NCBI RefSeq assembly: GCF_003144115.1 | Contig: NW_020312009.1 | Location: forward strand, 339,844-403,843 | Direction of reading: 5' to 3' | DNA: 64,000 bases | Source: Tilletiopsis washingtonensis | Taxonomy: Eukaryota; Basidiomycota; Exobasidiomycetes; Entylomatales | Position numbers and translations under genes: made by a program | In this document: piece by piece, positions 46,536 through 58,756 of the stretch | How the letters are laid out: the number at the start of each line of letters is the position of its first letter | How positions within the stretch are numbered: the first letter of the stretch is position 1 | The notes under the pieces: generated by a model | The model's database searches: none | Seen by the model: the letters and a program-made list of their open reading frames with translations, nothing else | What the model was told of the DNA's origin: nothing

Positions 46536-49500
46536 ATGGCCGCTCCTCGCGCCTCCTCGTCGGCGCAGGCGGGCAGCAGTATGGCAGCGCCCGGCGGCGG
46601 CGTAGCTCAGGCCGGCCCGCCGCCGCCCGACGCTCTGTCGCTGCTCTCGGCCGCTCTCTCGGCGCCGTCGCCGGCCGCCGAGGATGCGGCGCTCGAGCAG
46701 CTGTACGAGGTGCTGCATGCGGCACCGGGCAACATCCCGCCGCTGTTCTCCTCGCTCATCGGCCTCATTCCGCGTGCTGGGCCGAGCATGACCACCTGGG
46801 TGCTGCGCGTCTGCAGCCTCGTCTTCTGCCGGCCGAGCTTGAATACGCAGACGAAGCTTCAACGTGAGTGCAGAGGGCAGCGAGCACAGGCGGGACAGAG
46901 GCTGTGCATTGCAGGCATGGACATGGAAAGAGAGTCGTGGCGCAGCAACCTCTGCGCTGCGAGCCAGGTTGGGCCAGTGTCGGGCTGCACGTTACTGCGG
47001 CTGGACAGCCCAGTCGTCGTCGCCATACCAAGGTTTCGAGCTCACTGCTGATGCACGAACACCTCCAGTGGCACCTCAGGTCCCAGAGACGCTGCTGCAC
47101 TACCTCTCTTCCGGGCCTTCACCGCCAAGCAACACGACCAAGGTAGCGATTGAGGTCTTCACCTCGCTCTACCCTCTGCTCTTCCGTCTGTGCTGCGAGG
47201 CGCCGCAGAACCCGGCGCTGGCGCGCGCATGGAGCGCCATCGAGCAGCTCAAGGCGCGCACTGCGGCTGCCTACGACTCAATCGCACCGGCGGGAAAGGC
47301 GGGCACTGGTGTGCGCATCGCGGTGTTCAAATTCTGGCAGCGGGCTGTTCTGGTGGGCACACGGGCGGCGAATGACCCACGAGTGAGTGACGTGCTACAG
47401 CTGGACGGGTACTGCTGCGCAAGCATGGTGGGAGAGGGTGCGTGCACAGGTCTAGTCACACGAGGCGCGAGACACATCTTGCTTGCAGCGCCAGCTTGCG
47501 GCGACTACTTCATGCTGGCGCAGTCATGACCTTTTGTCGGCCATCAGCTGACAGCCTACCTCAGAACATGACGCCGAAGCACCACGATGCGAACCTGCTC
47601 ATGATCCCGCCGAACCACCCCTTCCTGAATGTGGCCAACCTCGAGCAAGAGGCGAACAAGTATCTCACGCAGCTCATCACTGTCGTCTTCACCTCAGCGT
47701 GAGTGGAACGTGATTGGCTCGGGCGGCTGTGGCTGACCTCTCCCTGCAGCAACTGCACGCTTATCACTGCCGCGCTGAACACGCTGGCTCTGCTGGCCAA
47801 GGCGCGGCCCACGCTCTCGCCGATCGTGCTCGAGGCACTTACGTCCTGGACGCCCGTGGCCCTCGCTGGACGTCCGCACCACGAGATCCGCAATGCCGAG
47901 AAGACGCTGCGCGTGCTTTTCTTCCACTTCCACCCGGAGCGCAACAGCTACGCAGGCGCACACGCGCAGCAGCTCGTCGATGCCATTGCGCGACAGCGAG
48001 CCAGGATGGAGGTGGCTGCGCGGGAGGACGCGCAGCGGCGACTGGCTGCCAAGACAAAGGCCGACGGGAAGCGGAAGGCAGAGGAGGGCAAGCCGAAGCG
48101 CAAGAAGGTCAGGTGGTCCGACTTCGACGACGCTGGCGAGGGGAGCGATGCACCGACGCCGCCTGCTGCTGCGCCACCAGCGGCAGCTGCGCCTGCGCCA
48201 GCTCCTGCCGCCGTGCCCAAGGTCGAGCCCGTTGCAGCACCTGGGCCAGCGCCTGTGATCCCTGCCGGTCCGAGCCATCCTGCACTGGACGTGTCGATTG
48301 GCGCTCAGGCGTTCGCAGCAGCAGCGGCGCAGCCCGGACGCGCAAATCCGCTGTCAATGTTCAACGCAGCCAGCCTCGAGGCGCACCTCGTCATTGAGCT
48401 CACGCTCGCGAGTCTGAGCGAGCTGAACCCGGCGATCTTGGCTGAGGCGATCGAGGTGAGCATTGCGGTGTACATGCCTGCATGAACACGCTGACGCCTT
48501 CCGTTCCTAGCGTACGCGATCAGGCATCATCCGCGCCGCTTCTGGCGCTCCGCCGCCTCTCATGGGCTTTGGTGCGGCTCCAGGTCCGCCACCGGGGCCG
48601 CCGCCGGGGGCACCTCCATCGATGCCGCCAGCCTTTGCTGCTGCCGAGCAGTCGCAGACAAACGGCGCAGGGGGCAGCGCGCTCAACCCTCTGCAGATTG
48701 ACGTCGACGAGGACGAGCTGGCTCTGACAGGCGCGCCTGAGCCCGCCAACGACGGGCCGGCAGAGGGCAGCAAGTCCGGCGCAGGCTCCTCATCCGAGTT
48801 TGCTGCGCTGGAAGGCTTCGTCCTGCCGCCGCCAGAGCGTTTGAGTGAGGCCGAGACACGTGGTCTCATCCACGACACCGTCTCGAACATGTGCGAGATG
48901 GGCGTGGCGGGCATGGCACCGCGCTTCATCACCGTGGAGGAGGAGGCTGCGCAGGCACAGGCCGGGCCGAGCGTCACAGGCGATGCCGACCGCGCGCTTT
49001 GGGCTACGCTGGTGACTCGACTGGCCACGCGCGCTTTCGCCGATACATCTGCGTATCTCGGTGAAGATGGCGCCGAGGGCAAAGGCAAAGGGCGCGAGGT
49101 TGCCGAGGCCGAGGGCACCGTCGGCGCGCACGCAGACGCCGTGCGCGCCTTGATGCTCGGCTTCGTGCGGGCCGACTTCCAGAACCGCATCGCCTTTGCG
49201 GCGCAGTGGATGGCCGAGGAATGGCACTGCGATGCCATGGCACGCCGGCGACACGCAAAGCAGCGCGACACCTCGGCGGCAGCTGACGAAGCGCCCAGCT
49301 CCAACTACGAACGCTGGCTGAGCCGGCTCGTGCAGGAGGTGCTGCCTGTGATTGAGGGCGACGACAAGGCCCTGCAGCGCCTGCTCGCCGATGTGCCGTC
49401 GATCCCCTCATCCGTCATCGAAGTCCTGCGAGAGCTGTGCGTCGACCGAACACGCATGCGCGTCGGCTTCACGATTCTGCGCGAGGTCGCGCTCGTGCGG

Positions 49501-51087
49501 CCGCCGTCTCGCCAGGCCGCCAGCAGCATCCTGCTCGACCTCACACGCAGCGCCGACAAGCCCACGCGCAACGCCGCCATCATCACTGTGCGCGGCTGGG
49601 TGGGCCAGTCGCCGGCACTCGAGGGCTACGTGCTGGAGCAGGCTCGCGAAGGACTGCGCATCATCTCGGGGCCTGCACCGGAGAAGCCTGTGGACGCGGC
49701 CGCCGAGGGCGAAGACGAACAGATGGAAGCCAAGGAAGAGGCTGCGGAGCAGCCCGTCAAGTCCGAGGCGTCGGCTTCTTCTCCGCCGCAAGCGAACGGC
49801 GCATCCTCTGCGCCTGCATCCGACGACACAGCGGCGGCAGCAGCAGACGCCAAGGCGGAGCCTGCTGCGCCAGTGTGGGACGAGGCCGACGTGCTGCGGC
49901 ATGTGCAGCTCCTGTTCGCGCTCTGCATCAAGGTGCCGAGTCTGCTCGACGAGATCTTCGCGGCCTATCCGAGCATGCTGCCATCGGCGCAGTCCGCCGT
50001 CGAGCTGCACATCGCCGACCTCATCAAGTCGCTCGGCCCCAAGCACGAGGGCCTGCTGAACTGCCTGCGCAACTTCCCCGAGGGCGCCGACGGTCTGGCT
50101 CTGTGCGCCTTCACGGTGCTCACGGAGAAGGGCCGGCCAGGCAAGCTGGTCAATCTCGTCAAGAAGCTTGTCGAGGAGCGCAACGTCGACCCGCGCTTCC
50201 TGGTGCCAATCATGCCTGATCTGAGCAAGGTGAGAGTGACTGATCCCTGCAGCGGCGCCTGGCATTCGCTGACACGCTGCGACAGGATGAGATCAAGAAG
50301 TCGCTGCCACGCGTCGTGACGATGCTCAAGTCAGGCAAGCCCGAGGACCGCGCGTTGATCAAGTCGCTCTTTGCCTCCGTCGTCGTGGCGCCAGCTGCAG
50401 GCTTCGGCAGCGTGTCGACGAACCTGCCGCGCGTCCGTGCCGGCTCGCTGCTCACGGCCGTCGAGCTCATGGTGCTGCTGGCGCACTCCGAGACGGAGAT
50501 CGGCATCAAGGCCACCGTCGACGCGGTGCGCATCTGCTTCGGCATGCCCGACATCTTCCGCAGCGAGGTCATTGGCGCCGTGCTCAACCAGATCGTCGAG
50601 GAGCCAGTGCTGCCAAGCATCTTCATGCGCCTCGTGAGTCGCCTTGCGCCGCTTCCCTCGCGCTCCATCGCTGACACCCGCACCACAGGCCATGACGGCA
50701 GTCTCGACCTACAAGTCGCTCTCGAACTACGTCTCGGCCAATCTGCTCACGCGGCTCATCACCAAGAAGGTCTGGACGACGCCGCTGCTCTGGGACGGCT
50801 TTGTGCTCTGCGCACGGCAGACGGCGCCCGGCTCGTTTGGCGCGCTGATCCAGCTGCCCAAGGAGCAGCTGAGCGACGTGCTGCGCCGGCAGCCCGTGCT
50901 GCGCGACGGCCTGCGCGAGTATCTCGAGAAAAAGGCGGGCGGCAACAAGGCACGCCTGGCCGAGTTCCTCAAGATCCTCGGCGACGAGCCGGAGAAGTCT
51001 GACGAGGCGGCCGCGCAGGGCAATCTGCCCGGCAGCGGAGCCTCGACGCCGATGGCCGCGGTCGGCACGCCTAGCGCCGAGCCGTGA
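46536..51087 (+). CDS. PTA1: Symplekin / Pta1, 3'-end processing scaffold
   Basis: Scaffold of the cleavage and polyadenylation factor, also linking CTD phosphatase Ssu72. Exons 46536-46863, 47069-47382, 47565-47698, 47750-48455, 48511-50229, 50286-50633 and 50689-51087 give 1,315 residues, phase-consistent. The N-terminal HEAT region (about 20-330) contains TKVAIEVFTSLYPLLFRL, GVRIAVFKFWQRAVL and NTLALLAKARPTLSPIV followed by VRNAEKTLR-like sequence, matching the Symplekin/Pta1 N-domain. Lys/Arg-rich GKRKAEEGKPKRKKVRW is a probable nuclear signal. The C-terminal symplekin domain (about 1,060-1,270) has VPIMPDLSKDEIKKSLPR, VWTTPLLWDGFVLCARQT and LIQLPKEQL. Middle inserts are Pro/Ala-rich. Introns 1 and 2 (205 and 182 nt) are long for this genome. 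Its stop lies 80 bases from the convergent MED4 stop. Confidence 0.92.
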
Positions 51088-51167
51088 CAGCCGACAGTAA
51101 CGCAAATGCAATGTTTGGCAGCACCCTCTGCGCCGCAGCACTCCTCCCTTGTGATGATCTGTTTTTG

Positions 51168-51996
51168 CTAGAGGTCGAGATCGAAGCCTGTGTCCTCCTC
51201 CACTGCCGTGCCCAGATTCCAACCCTCGCTGCGCTGCACAGCTGTCTCCTCCTGCTCTTCCCGCCTCTCCTTTTTGCTGCCAAAGTCGCGCCAGCTGGGC
51301 GGCTTGGCGCCGAGTGCGCCAGAGCGCAGCTGCGCCTCCGTCGGGAACGGCAGCGAGGCGCCGGGCCCGCCTGCTCCCAACAGCGGGCCGCCGGGCGGCG
51401 GCGGAGACGAGGAGTTGAGCTGTGCGACGACGTGCGGCGGCGCAGACGTGGTGCCACCCAGCAGCGTGGCGTGCGAGAGGAGCCGATCGGCAGGCAATGG
51501 GGCTGGGTGCGAAGAGTGAGGGTGAGACTTCCGGCGGCTCCAACAGGCGCAACTCACCGTCCATGGCGCGCCGTGCAGCCTTGAGCCTGCTCTGCGCCTC
51601 GTTCACCAGCCCCTCCATCTCACTGCTGAGCGCCGCCAGCCTCTTGATGGCCTGCTCTTTCTGCTCTTCGCGCTCGCGCACGCGCTGCATGGCCGTCACG
51701 ACGCGGGCGTGTGTGGCCTGATGCTCGCGCGCAAGGTCCAGCACGCCGGCGAGGAAGGCATCGAGCTGCTCGAGGGCCTGCAGCGGCGGCAGGCCGGCCA
51801 GGTGTGCACATGCAGATGGCGGCTCCGGCACGGGCGAGGCGAGCGTGAGCACGCAGGCCGCCAGCTCGCGGTGGTAGGCGAGCAGCGAGAGCAGCAGCGG
51901 CTGCAGCGGCGTCGCGGCCAGCTCGGCGAGCAGCGTCGGCGGCGGCAGTGGCGGCACGGAGAACGGCGCCGCCTCGGCCACGCTGCGCTGCGTCAT
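51168..51996 (-). CDS. MED4: Mediator complex subunit 4
   Basis: Med4 is a core middle-module subunit of Mediator, the RNA polymerase II co-activator. Exons 51996-51558 and 51502-51168 give 257 residues. Residues about 45-140 form a helical coiled-coil with LEQLDAFLAGVLDLAREHQ and KEQAIKRLAALSSEMEGLV. This is followed across the 55-nt intron by the Med4 signature RLLSHATLLGGTTSAPP and then PFPTEAQLRSGAL, where the family shows 'ILSYAxxIxxTTxAPP ... PFPTExxMR'. The tail is acidic and ends GFDLDL. The size is in the fungal range. Assignment rests on the TTSAPP/PFPTE pair plus coiled-coil order; it is good but not as strong as the longer genes. It is divergent from APS2, 313 bases away. Confidence 0.82.
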
Positions 51997-52309
51997 GGCC
52001 GGCGGCGGGACGAGCGCGCTGAGGTGCTGCGGGGCCGAGCTTGACGGACGAAGAGAAGGGCAGTGATGGAGCGGACGAGAGAGGCGCAGTCGCGCAGCGC
52101 GGCAGGTCCCTCCCGGGCGCGTGGCTTGTGCGCAGGCGCAAGGCGGTGCAACAGCGCGCCGCAACCTCTCCTTCCCTCCCTCACCCCAGCCCACACCTGT
52201 CTCCTGCTCTTGCGTCCCTTCTCTTCGCACACACGCTCCCGATCTAGCGCCAGACCCTATCGTGCACACAGCATCAGCGCTCTCCGTGGTTGACTGGCGA
52301 GCAGGCGCG
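51997..52309. other. Divergent intergenic region, MED4 / APS2
   Basis: This 313-base divergent gap carries both promoters; the APS2 side is C/T-rich (about 52160-52240). Nothing else seen. Confidence 0.45.
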
Positions 52310-53109
52310 ATGATCCGCTTCATCCTCGTGCAGAACCGGCAGGGCAAGTCGGTGCGTCGTCTGCTCGCTCCCGACGGGCCTCGCGGTTGCTGACACACCG
52401 TCGTAGCGGCTGTCGAAGTTCTACGTGCCATACGACGACGATGAGCAGTCGCGCCTCAAGGGCGAGGTGCACCGGCTGATTGCGCCGCGCGACCAGAAGT
52501 ACCAGGTGCGCGCTCACGGTCCTCGCTTGCCTCGTGCTCTCTGACGCCCTCGTGCACAGTCCAACTTCGTCGAATTCAGGAATCACAAAGTCGTCTACCG
52601 GAGGTACGCCGGCCTCTTCTTCTGCGTCTGCGTCGATGTGAACGACAACGAGCTGGCGTACCTGGAGGCCATCCACCTCTTTGTGGAGGTGCTCGGTAAG
52701 TGCGACGAGACGGGCGCGGCGTTAGGCTCTGAGCAGGGAGGAACGAGTACTGCGTGTGCAGGCACACTGATGGAGCTGTGACGGCTGCGGCTGTGGTACT
52801 TGAGACAGCGGCGGGACAGAGCGTGCGCTTCCTCGTTCGGGCAGCCCTACCGGCAAAGGTCTGAGGGGCAGCCTTGTCTGACCGTCTTGCCGATCAGACT
52901 CGTTCTTCGGCAACGTCTGCGAGCTCGACCTCGTCTTCAACTTCTACAAGGTGTACGCTATCCTCGACGAGATCTTTCTGGCGGGCGAGATCGAGGAGAC
53001 CAGCAAGCACGTGGTGCTGGCGCGGCTCGATCAGCGTGAGTGGCGCGACTGGCCCGCTCGTCTAGGACGGTGCTGATGACGGCCTCGCACAGTGGAACGG
53101 CTAGAGTAG
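52310..53109 (+). CDS. APS2: AP-2 clathrin adaptor sigma subunit
   Basis: Small chain of the AP-2 adaptor that binds acidic dileucine sorting signals at the plasma membrane for clathrin endocytosis. Exons 52310-52351, 52407-52505, 52560-52695, 52898-53035 and 53093-53109 give 143 residues, matching the family (142 in human). It follows AP-2 sigma and not AP-1 or AP-3: [55 protein letters not shown], and [15 protein letters not shown]. The last exon codes only LERLE and stop. Five exons for a 143-residue protein, with donors of three types (GTGCG, GTAAGT, GTGAGT), make splicing unusually dense. The stop is 39 bases from the SMP3 stop on the other strand. Confidence 0.96.
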
Positions 53110-53148
53110 CACGCCCTGGCTCGGCTCGAGACATGATTACATTGTACA

Positions 53149-55328
53149 CTAGCTCCCGACATTCGACGATTCTATCCGCAACACTCTGAGCGCTGCGGCC
53201 TGGAGGCCGAGAGACGGCCACAGCGCGGCCACCTCGGGCAGATGGTCCATGTCGAGCTGCGGCTGCGAGACGTACAGAACGTCTGTGCGGGACTCGCGTC
53301 GCTGCAGCTCTGCCTCGAGCGGCGGCAGCGCCCATGCTGGCGCGATGAGCAGACGCAAGAGCTCGCTGGACGGCGGCTCGAGTGTCCTGGGCATCGACGG
53401 CACCTCGATGCTGCGCGGCGCGAGCAGCAGCCCCGCGAGCTGCTCTACGTCGAGTGAGCCATGGTCCTGCACGCTCGCTCGTGCCCATACGTCGGCGTTG
53501 CGCGGCGGCAGCACGAGATGCCGAGGCGGCATGAAGGTGCGCCAGACGTGCAGCTCGGTGCGCAGGGGAAAGGAGTGCGGCGACAGCTCCAGCGCTGGTG
53601 GTGGTGTCGATGTGCGAAGCAGAGCATTGAGGTGGAAGAGCGTCGGCAGGAGCGCGCAGTGGTGCAGCGAGTAGAAGCACAGCAACGACAGATGCTGCGC
53701 GACGTGCATCCCAACCTGGACCTGCTGCGTGAGCTTCGGCTGTGAGGTTGATTGTATGCTGCACTCACGAGGATGCGACGTGTGCGCCTGCCAACTCTTG
53801 GAGCAGAGAGCGCAGAGGCGAAGAGCAGCGATGCGGGCAGCAGCAGCGGCAGCAGGAAGCGCGGCTCCTGATGTGGCTGCAGCGACAGCAACGAGAGTGC
53901 CACTGCGATGCAAGAGACATGCACTGTGGACGCAGACTCAGCACCTCAGCTTGCCACGTGCGGCGGCGTCCACTCACCGCGCCTCATCGTGTGCTGCACT
54001 TCTTCCTCATCGCTCTTCTGGCGCGCCTTGCCCTTTGAGCGCCTTCTTCGCTCCCGCGGCCTGTTCTTGATCCACTGAAAGCTGCGCACGCCTGCGAATA
54101 GCCACGGGGCGAGACCCAGCACCATCGGCGCATTGGCGAGGAGGTGCAGATAGCGCGGATGCTCGCCGTGCTGGGCCAGGTTGGACGTGCGCAGATTGTA
54201 CAGCAGCGCATTGAGCGGCGCGAGCACGGGGACGCCGGTGAAGGCGATGCCGTGGTAGAGGTACGAGTCGAGGGCCATGTGAAGAAGAGAGAGCAGCACG
54301 AAGGGGCTCAGGACGTCGAAGCCCAGCCCGAGGAACGTCATCAGTCGAGCGCGCCCGGCCCGTTGTCTGGCCAGTGGCAGGCTCAGCAATGTGCGGCGCG
54401 CTTGCGGAGATGCGGACTCACCGAGCCGCAAGCTGCCAGGCTTTCTGCACCAACACTGCGCTAGGCGCCAGCAGGAAGATCGGAAAGGTAAAGCGCGAGA
54501 AGATGCCGAGCGCAGACAGCAAGCCGAAGACTGTAGCGTGCCTTGTCCATTTAGGCCGCGCCTCGACTGACGATGACACCTGTCGCTGCTGAACGGCCAT
54601 GAGCGTCAGAGCAGCGCTGCGCTCCGGCGATGCTTACCCAAGTTTTGGCTGCTTGCACGAGGCTCTGAGTCACGACAAGGATGAGCCCGAGCGCTGCGGC
54701 CTCGACTGTGTTCGAGAAGGGCCGGTTCGCGAGTCCCAGGACGGCGCTCGACGTTGCGAAGAGGCAGAGCGTCTTGTACGTCTGACTGCGCTGACGGGCG
54801 CTTGTCGGCACGAGCTTCGCGACGGAATAGTCTAGAGAGCGAATGCTTCAGATCTGGAGCGGGTGTAAGTTGGATTGCGACGCTCACCGAGGATCAGCGT
54901 GAGGGTGAAGGAGGTCAAGCGCTGCACGGCGAACAGCCAGCGAGCTGACGGCGCTGCGGACCATGCTTAGCTATGGCCTGCCGGCAATGCAAGCGATGCA
55001 GCTCACAATAACTGATTGCTCGACACGCCATCGCAAATAGCCGCAGTGGGGCCGCGAAGAGATAGATACTCGCCAGCGACCGAGCCGGGCTCGCGGGGTC
55101 GAACTCCCACGTGCGCAGCGCATCGACGTTCAGCCATGGGCCTGCCAGTGCGCTGTCAGCTTGTGGCAGAATGAGAGAATGGGACATGAAACTCTCACCT
55201 GCCACGGCCTCGCCGCTCTGGAACCACTCGTCGGGATGCACGTAGCCCGTGGACCCAAGCGCCAAGAGCAGACGCAACACCAGCAGCGCATGGTAGACGC
55301 CGCGCCACGAGAGTGTGCCGCCGGCCAT
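53149..55328 (-). CDS. SMP3: GPI mannosyltransferase 4 (Smp3 / PIG-Z)
   Basis: ER-membrane GT22 enzyme that adds the fourth, side-branching mannose to GPI precursors, which is essential in fungi. Exons 55328-55199, 55141-55007, 54944-54888, 54831-54638, 54579-54422, 54366-53978, 53923-53769 and 53724-53149 give 597 residues with all phases matching. Near the N-terminus a hydrophobic segment leads to [13 protein letters not shown] (H31-P-D-E34), the luminal catalytic loop of GT22 enzymes. The family HQEPRF motif (372-377) sits between hydrophobic segments LSLLSL and [33 protein letters not shown] and [19 protein letters not shown] fit the family's middle region. Multiple hydrophobic stretches agree with a polytopic protein. 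The acceptor of the last exon could shift by three bases (CAGCAG). Confidence 0.88.
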
Positions 55329-55692
55329 ATCGAAGCGATGCAGAAGCGTGCTTGCGTCCTTGGTAGCGGCGCACTCTGACTCTCTTGTCGTTTTGCTGGT
55401 GCTGTGGTGGTCAGAGAGGAAGAGGGCCGGGCGAGAAGAATGCATCCTCGCCAGCGAGAGCTCCACAAGACGTGAGCGGCGCCAGCGCCCGAGTTCCGGA
55501 CGTGTGTGTGCACGGGCCAGGCCAGCTTTCTTCTCGCGCCTCCTCGTCCACCACATCTGCTCCGCGCCTACGAGGCTAAAGAAAGCCGGTCTCAGACACT
55601 GCAGGTGTCAAGCTGTGTGGCCACCAAGCCGAACGACCAGACGAGCAGGAGGAGGCATTCATGGCAGATCATAGCATTCGCAGCCCTCCCGT
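55329..55692. other. Intergenic region between HSE1 and SMP3
   Basis: This 364-base tandem gap (both genes on -) holds the HSE1 3' end and the SMP3 promoter. No other feature seen. Confidence 0.4.
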
Positions 55693-57993
55693 TCAAGCGG
55701 GGCCCGCACTTCCCCCAGCCTGCTGTTGTTGCTGCTGAGCCGCACGATGGTACGCCTCGGCCTCGGCTCTGGCGCGTTCGAACAGCTTGCGCTTCTCGTC
55801 GTCATGCGGCGCATCTGCGCCCTGCAGCTGCGGGTTGCCCGGCGCTGGCGCCGATGCCTGGGCCTGTGGCGGCTGCTGCGCATACGGCTGCTGTGCACCT
55901 GCGGCTGCAGGCGGCGCCTGAGAGGCTTGGGCGTACGGGTACGCGGCGTGCTGAGCGGCGCCAGGCTGGGAGGCGACGGCTTGCTCCACGTGCTGTGCGT
56001 GCTGCGCTTGGTGCTGCTGCTGAGCCTGTGCAGCCTGTGCGGCCTGGACGCTCTGGAGGAGGCGACGAGTGAGCAAGCGCAGTCGACAATCATGCCGAGG
56101 GCGCAACGTACCGGCTGGGCATAGTACCACTCGGCGTAGCCCGGATCGTTGGGATTCGGGTGCGCCTGCTGTGCCTGCTGCTGCGGTTGCTGCTGCGGCT
56201 GCTGCTGCGGCTGCGCCTGCTGAGGCTGCTGAGCGTGCTGCTGCTGCTGCTGCTGCTGCGGATGTCCACCCTGCGGTGCCTGTCCTGCGGGGTAGCCGTT
56301 GGCAGCATACCACTGCGCCCACTGCGCCGCGTATTCCTGCTGTTGCTGTTGCTGCTGCGCCGCGTACTCGGGGCGTTGCTGCGTGTAGTCGGCAGCAGCG
56401 GCGCTCGGGTTGTACTTTGCCAGACTCTGCTCCATTGCTTGGTCGAAGCTCGAGCGCGCTCGCACAAACTTGTCGTTCATGGCGCGCAGCTCGGAGACCT
56501 TGACGCTGTAGCGATCGATGAGTCGCACGATCTTGGGCCGCATGGAGAGAGAGGACTGGTAGAGCTCCTGTAGCGCGCAAGAATCTGCGTCAGTGACGCC
56601 ATGAGAGCGCAAGTGCGGAGCGCCTCACCTGCAGCTCCTCATCCTCGGCTAGATTGTCGCGGCTCGGGTCGAGTTCGCGAAGCTTGCTCAGCAGGCGGTC
56701 GATGTTGCCGGCCTGCGCAAAGATGCGCGCTTCGAGCTCGGCCTCGCGCTGCAGGTCGGCGGGCGTCGGGTCGGGCAGCACTTCCTGCGCGACCGACAGA
56801 GTTGGTGAGCTACAGCCCGCGAGTCTCCGAGCGTCCTGCTAGCACGCACCACGTAGTTGACGGGAAAGATGCCCGCCTCGCCACGCAGCTCACCGCGCCA
56901 CCAGTGCTCGTACACCGAGTCCAGCACGCGCACGATGTCGCCCTTGGAGAAGGCCAGTTCGCCAGCCTCGGTCGGCGCAAAGTCGTACAGCGCACGCACG
57001 CGCGAGGGAGCCGCGGGCACCGCTGCAGCAGGTGCGGCAGCCGTAGGGGCAGCGGCCGCGGTCTGCGACGAGGAGGCGCCGCGCGAGGACGACGACGAGC
57101 CATTGGCAGTCGGTGCAGAGGCGAAGGACGCGGCGGGCTGCGCAGCCGCAGGCGAAGCGACGTAGCCGCTGGCGTTGGGCGCAGAGGCGCCCTGGGCACG
57201 AGAGCTGCTGCCACTTCCGGCTGCTGCAGCGCTGCTTGCGCCTGCGCCAGGAGTCTCGCGACTGTACTGCGAGTCGCCGGTCCATGCTGAGCGGCCGCCA
57301 GTGTCTAGCTTGGACAGCTCGAGCACGCGGCGCAGCTCTTCATCCTCGGCACGAAGCTGCTCGGAGGACTGAGAGGGGATGAGCGGCGGCAGGACAGAGG
57401 TGCCGTTGGGGCACTCACCGGCTCAGGCGGGCCGGCTTCGGGCTCAGGCTCGTAGGAGATGTCTGGCAGCGCCACATTAGCGCTGCATCCGCTCTCGTGC
57501 GCGGGCCCACTCACTCTGGCTCTTGAGGCTCTCGATAGTTTCCACGAGCATGCCTCCCTCCTCGCTCTCGCCCCACTCGCGTCCCCACTCGCGCAGCAGC
57601 GCCCAGGCCTTGCGCTTGACGGTGACGTGCACGTTGCGGTCGCCAAAGAGGCGGCGCAGCGTCTCGGTGAAGGCGCGCGACGCCAGCTCGCGGTGGGCTG
57701 CGGCACCGGCGTTCTTGGAGAGGGCATCGCAGAGCGTCAGGGCGTAGAGCTGCACGTTGGCGCTGCGGTGCGAGAGGCGTCGGATGATGGCGGCGAGACA
57801 GTTGCGTGCGCTGCGGAGGAGCGTGAGTGACGAGATGCGAGAGGGACAGCGCGCGGCGCAGCACTCACCCCGCCTCGCCGTCGCCCGAGACCTTGTCGCA
57901 GACATCGAGGTTCAGCTCCCAGTTCTCGGCGGTGAGGTTCTCGTCGGTGGCCTTGTTGACGATGTCGTCGTATGGGTTCGCGGCCTTGAACAT
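55693..57993 (-). CDS. HSE1: ESCRT-0 subunit Hse1 (VHS-UIM-SH3, Gln-rich tail)
   Basis: Hse1 with Vps27 sorts ubiquitinated cargo on endosomes. Exons 57993-57869, 57810-57515, 57462-57419, 57368-56850, 56784-56629, 56567-56112 and 56052-55693 give 651 residues. Order: VHS domain (1-about 140; NPYDDIVNKATDENLTAENW, NCLAAIIRRLSHRSANVQLY, VKRKAWALLREWG), ubiquitin-interacting motif AEDEELRRVLELS (about 162-174), Ala/Ser linker, SH3 (about 277-328; VRALYDFAPTEAGELAF, GIFPVNYV), then the GAT-like core (RIFAQAGNIDRLLSKLRELD, SLSMRPKIVRLIDRYSVKVS). Residues about 425-525 and the C-terminus are Gln/Ala/Pro/Tyr-rich. A pure CAG run of seven units lies at 56238-56258 (- strand reading), so tail length may vary between strains. 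The start at 57993 (MFKAANPYDD) is the canonical one. Confidence 0.95.
56238..56258 (-). repeat. CAG trinucleotide run in HSE1
   Basis: Seven perfect CTG units on the + strand encode seven glutamines in HSE1 on the - strand. Interrupted copies of the same unit flank it from about 56160 to 56350. It is a coding microsatellite that could vary in length. Confidence 0.85.
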
Positions 57994-58756
57994 GGTGAAG
58001 GCAGCGCGAGGGGTGTGCGGATGGGTGGTGATGGCGAGAGGGAGAGAGGGCGAGTGGCGCGCGGCGGGCGTGGCTGATGGCCGGCCTGCGCCGTGACGAC
58101 AGCTGCGCGCGCGGTGCCTGAATCGCCGCGCGTGGCTGTGAGCCTGCGCTGGCCGAGCGGGAGGCGGTGCTGCTCCGGCCGTGCACCGCTCGTCCGACCC
58201 AACCACACCTCGCAGCGCCATAGCTGATGCTGGAGCTGGGACTGCTGTGCTTTTGCCTCTCATTCCATCGACAACCCAGGCAGGCAAAGCGCAAGGAGAA
58301 GCAGTGGCCGACAGCGAGGAGGTCGCCTCGGCGGCGGCGCACGGACGCACGCGGCGCGCTGGGGCCGCGCCGCTGCGCGCCGCCGCGGGAAGCTCGCTGG
58401 CCTCGCCTTGGGCTGGGCCGCCTTTCTCTGCACCTGGCAACAGTTTCGTAGGCGCAGTAGCTGTCTGCTCTCTTGCATTGTCTGCACGTCTGCCGCACCA
58501 GCTGGGCTGTCGAGACTCGAGAGAGCGGCAGCAGCCCGATGGGCGACGGGCGCGCAGCGTGTGGCTTGGCTGGCGGCGCCGCGGAATGCACCCGCGCGCC
58601 CCCTCGGCTCGCGCTGGCGCTTCGCGTGTCGACGCGTCAAAGGAGCGAGAGCATCACGCCCGATGTCCTCGCAGCCCCAGCCCCGCTCTCCACCACCACC
58701 TCTTCCACTTGCGCACACACACACGTCCGCTGCGTTGCCTGCGCCCTCGCTCCGCC
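57994..58756. other. Divergent intergenic region, HSE1 / KAR9
   Basis: This 763-base gap between divergent starts holds both promoters. Bases 58680-58755 are C/A-rich with a short CA run (about 58719-58728) just before KAR9. An open frame runs through from 58181 into KAR9 but its upstream part has random composition and was not used. Confidence 0.45.

Noticed and set aside
52310-53109. Possible AP-1 or AP-3 sigma subunit
   Set aside because: [20 protein letters not shown] and [15 protein letters not shown] are the AP-2 forms, and the length of 143 fits AP-2 sigma.
58181-58756. N-terminal extension of KAR9 through the continuous upstream frame
   Set aside because: The added stretch has random Arg/Ala/Ser composition and would overlap the HSE1/KAR9 promoter; the ATG at 58757 begins Kar9-like sequence.
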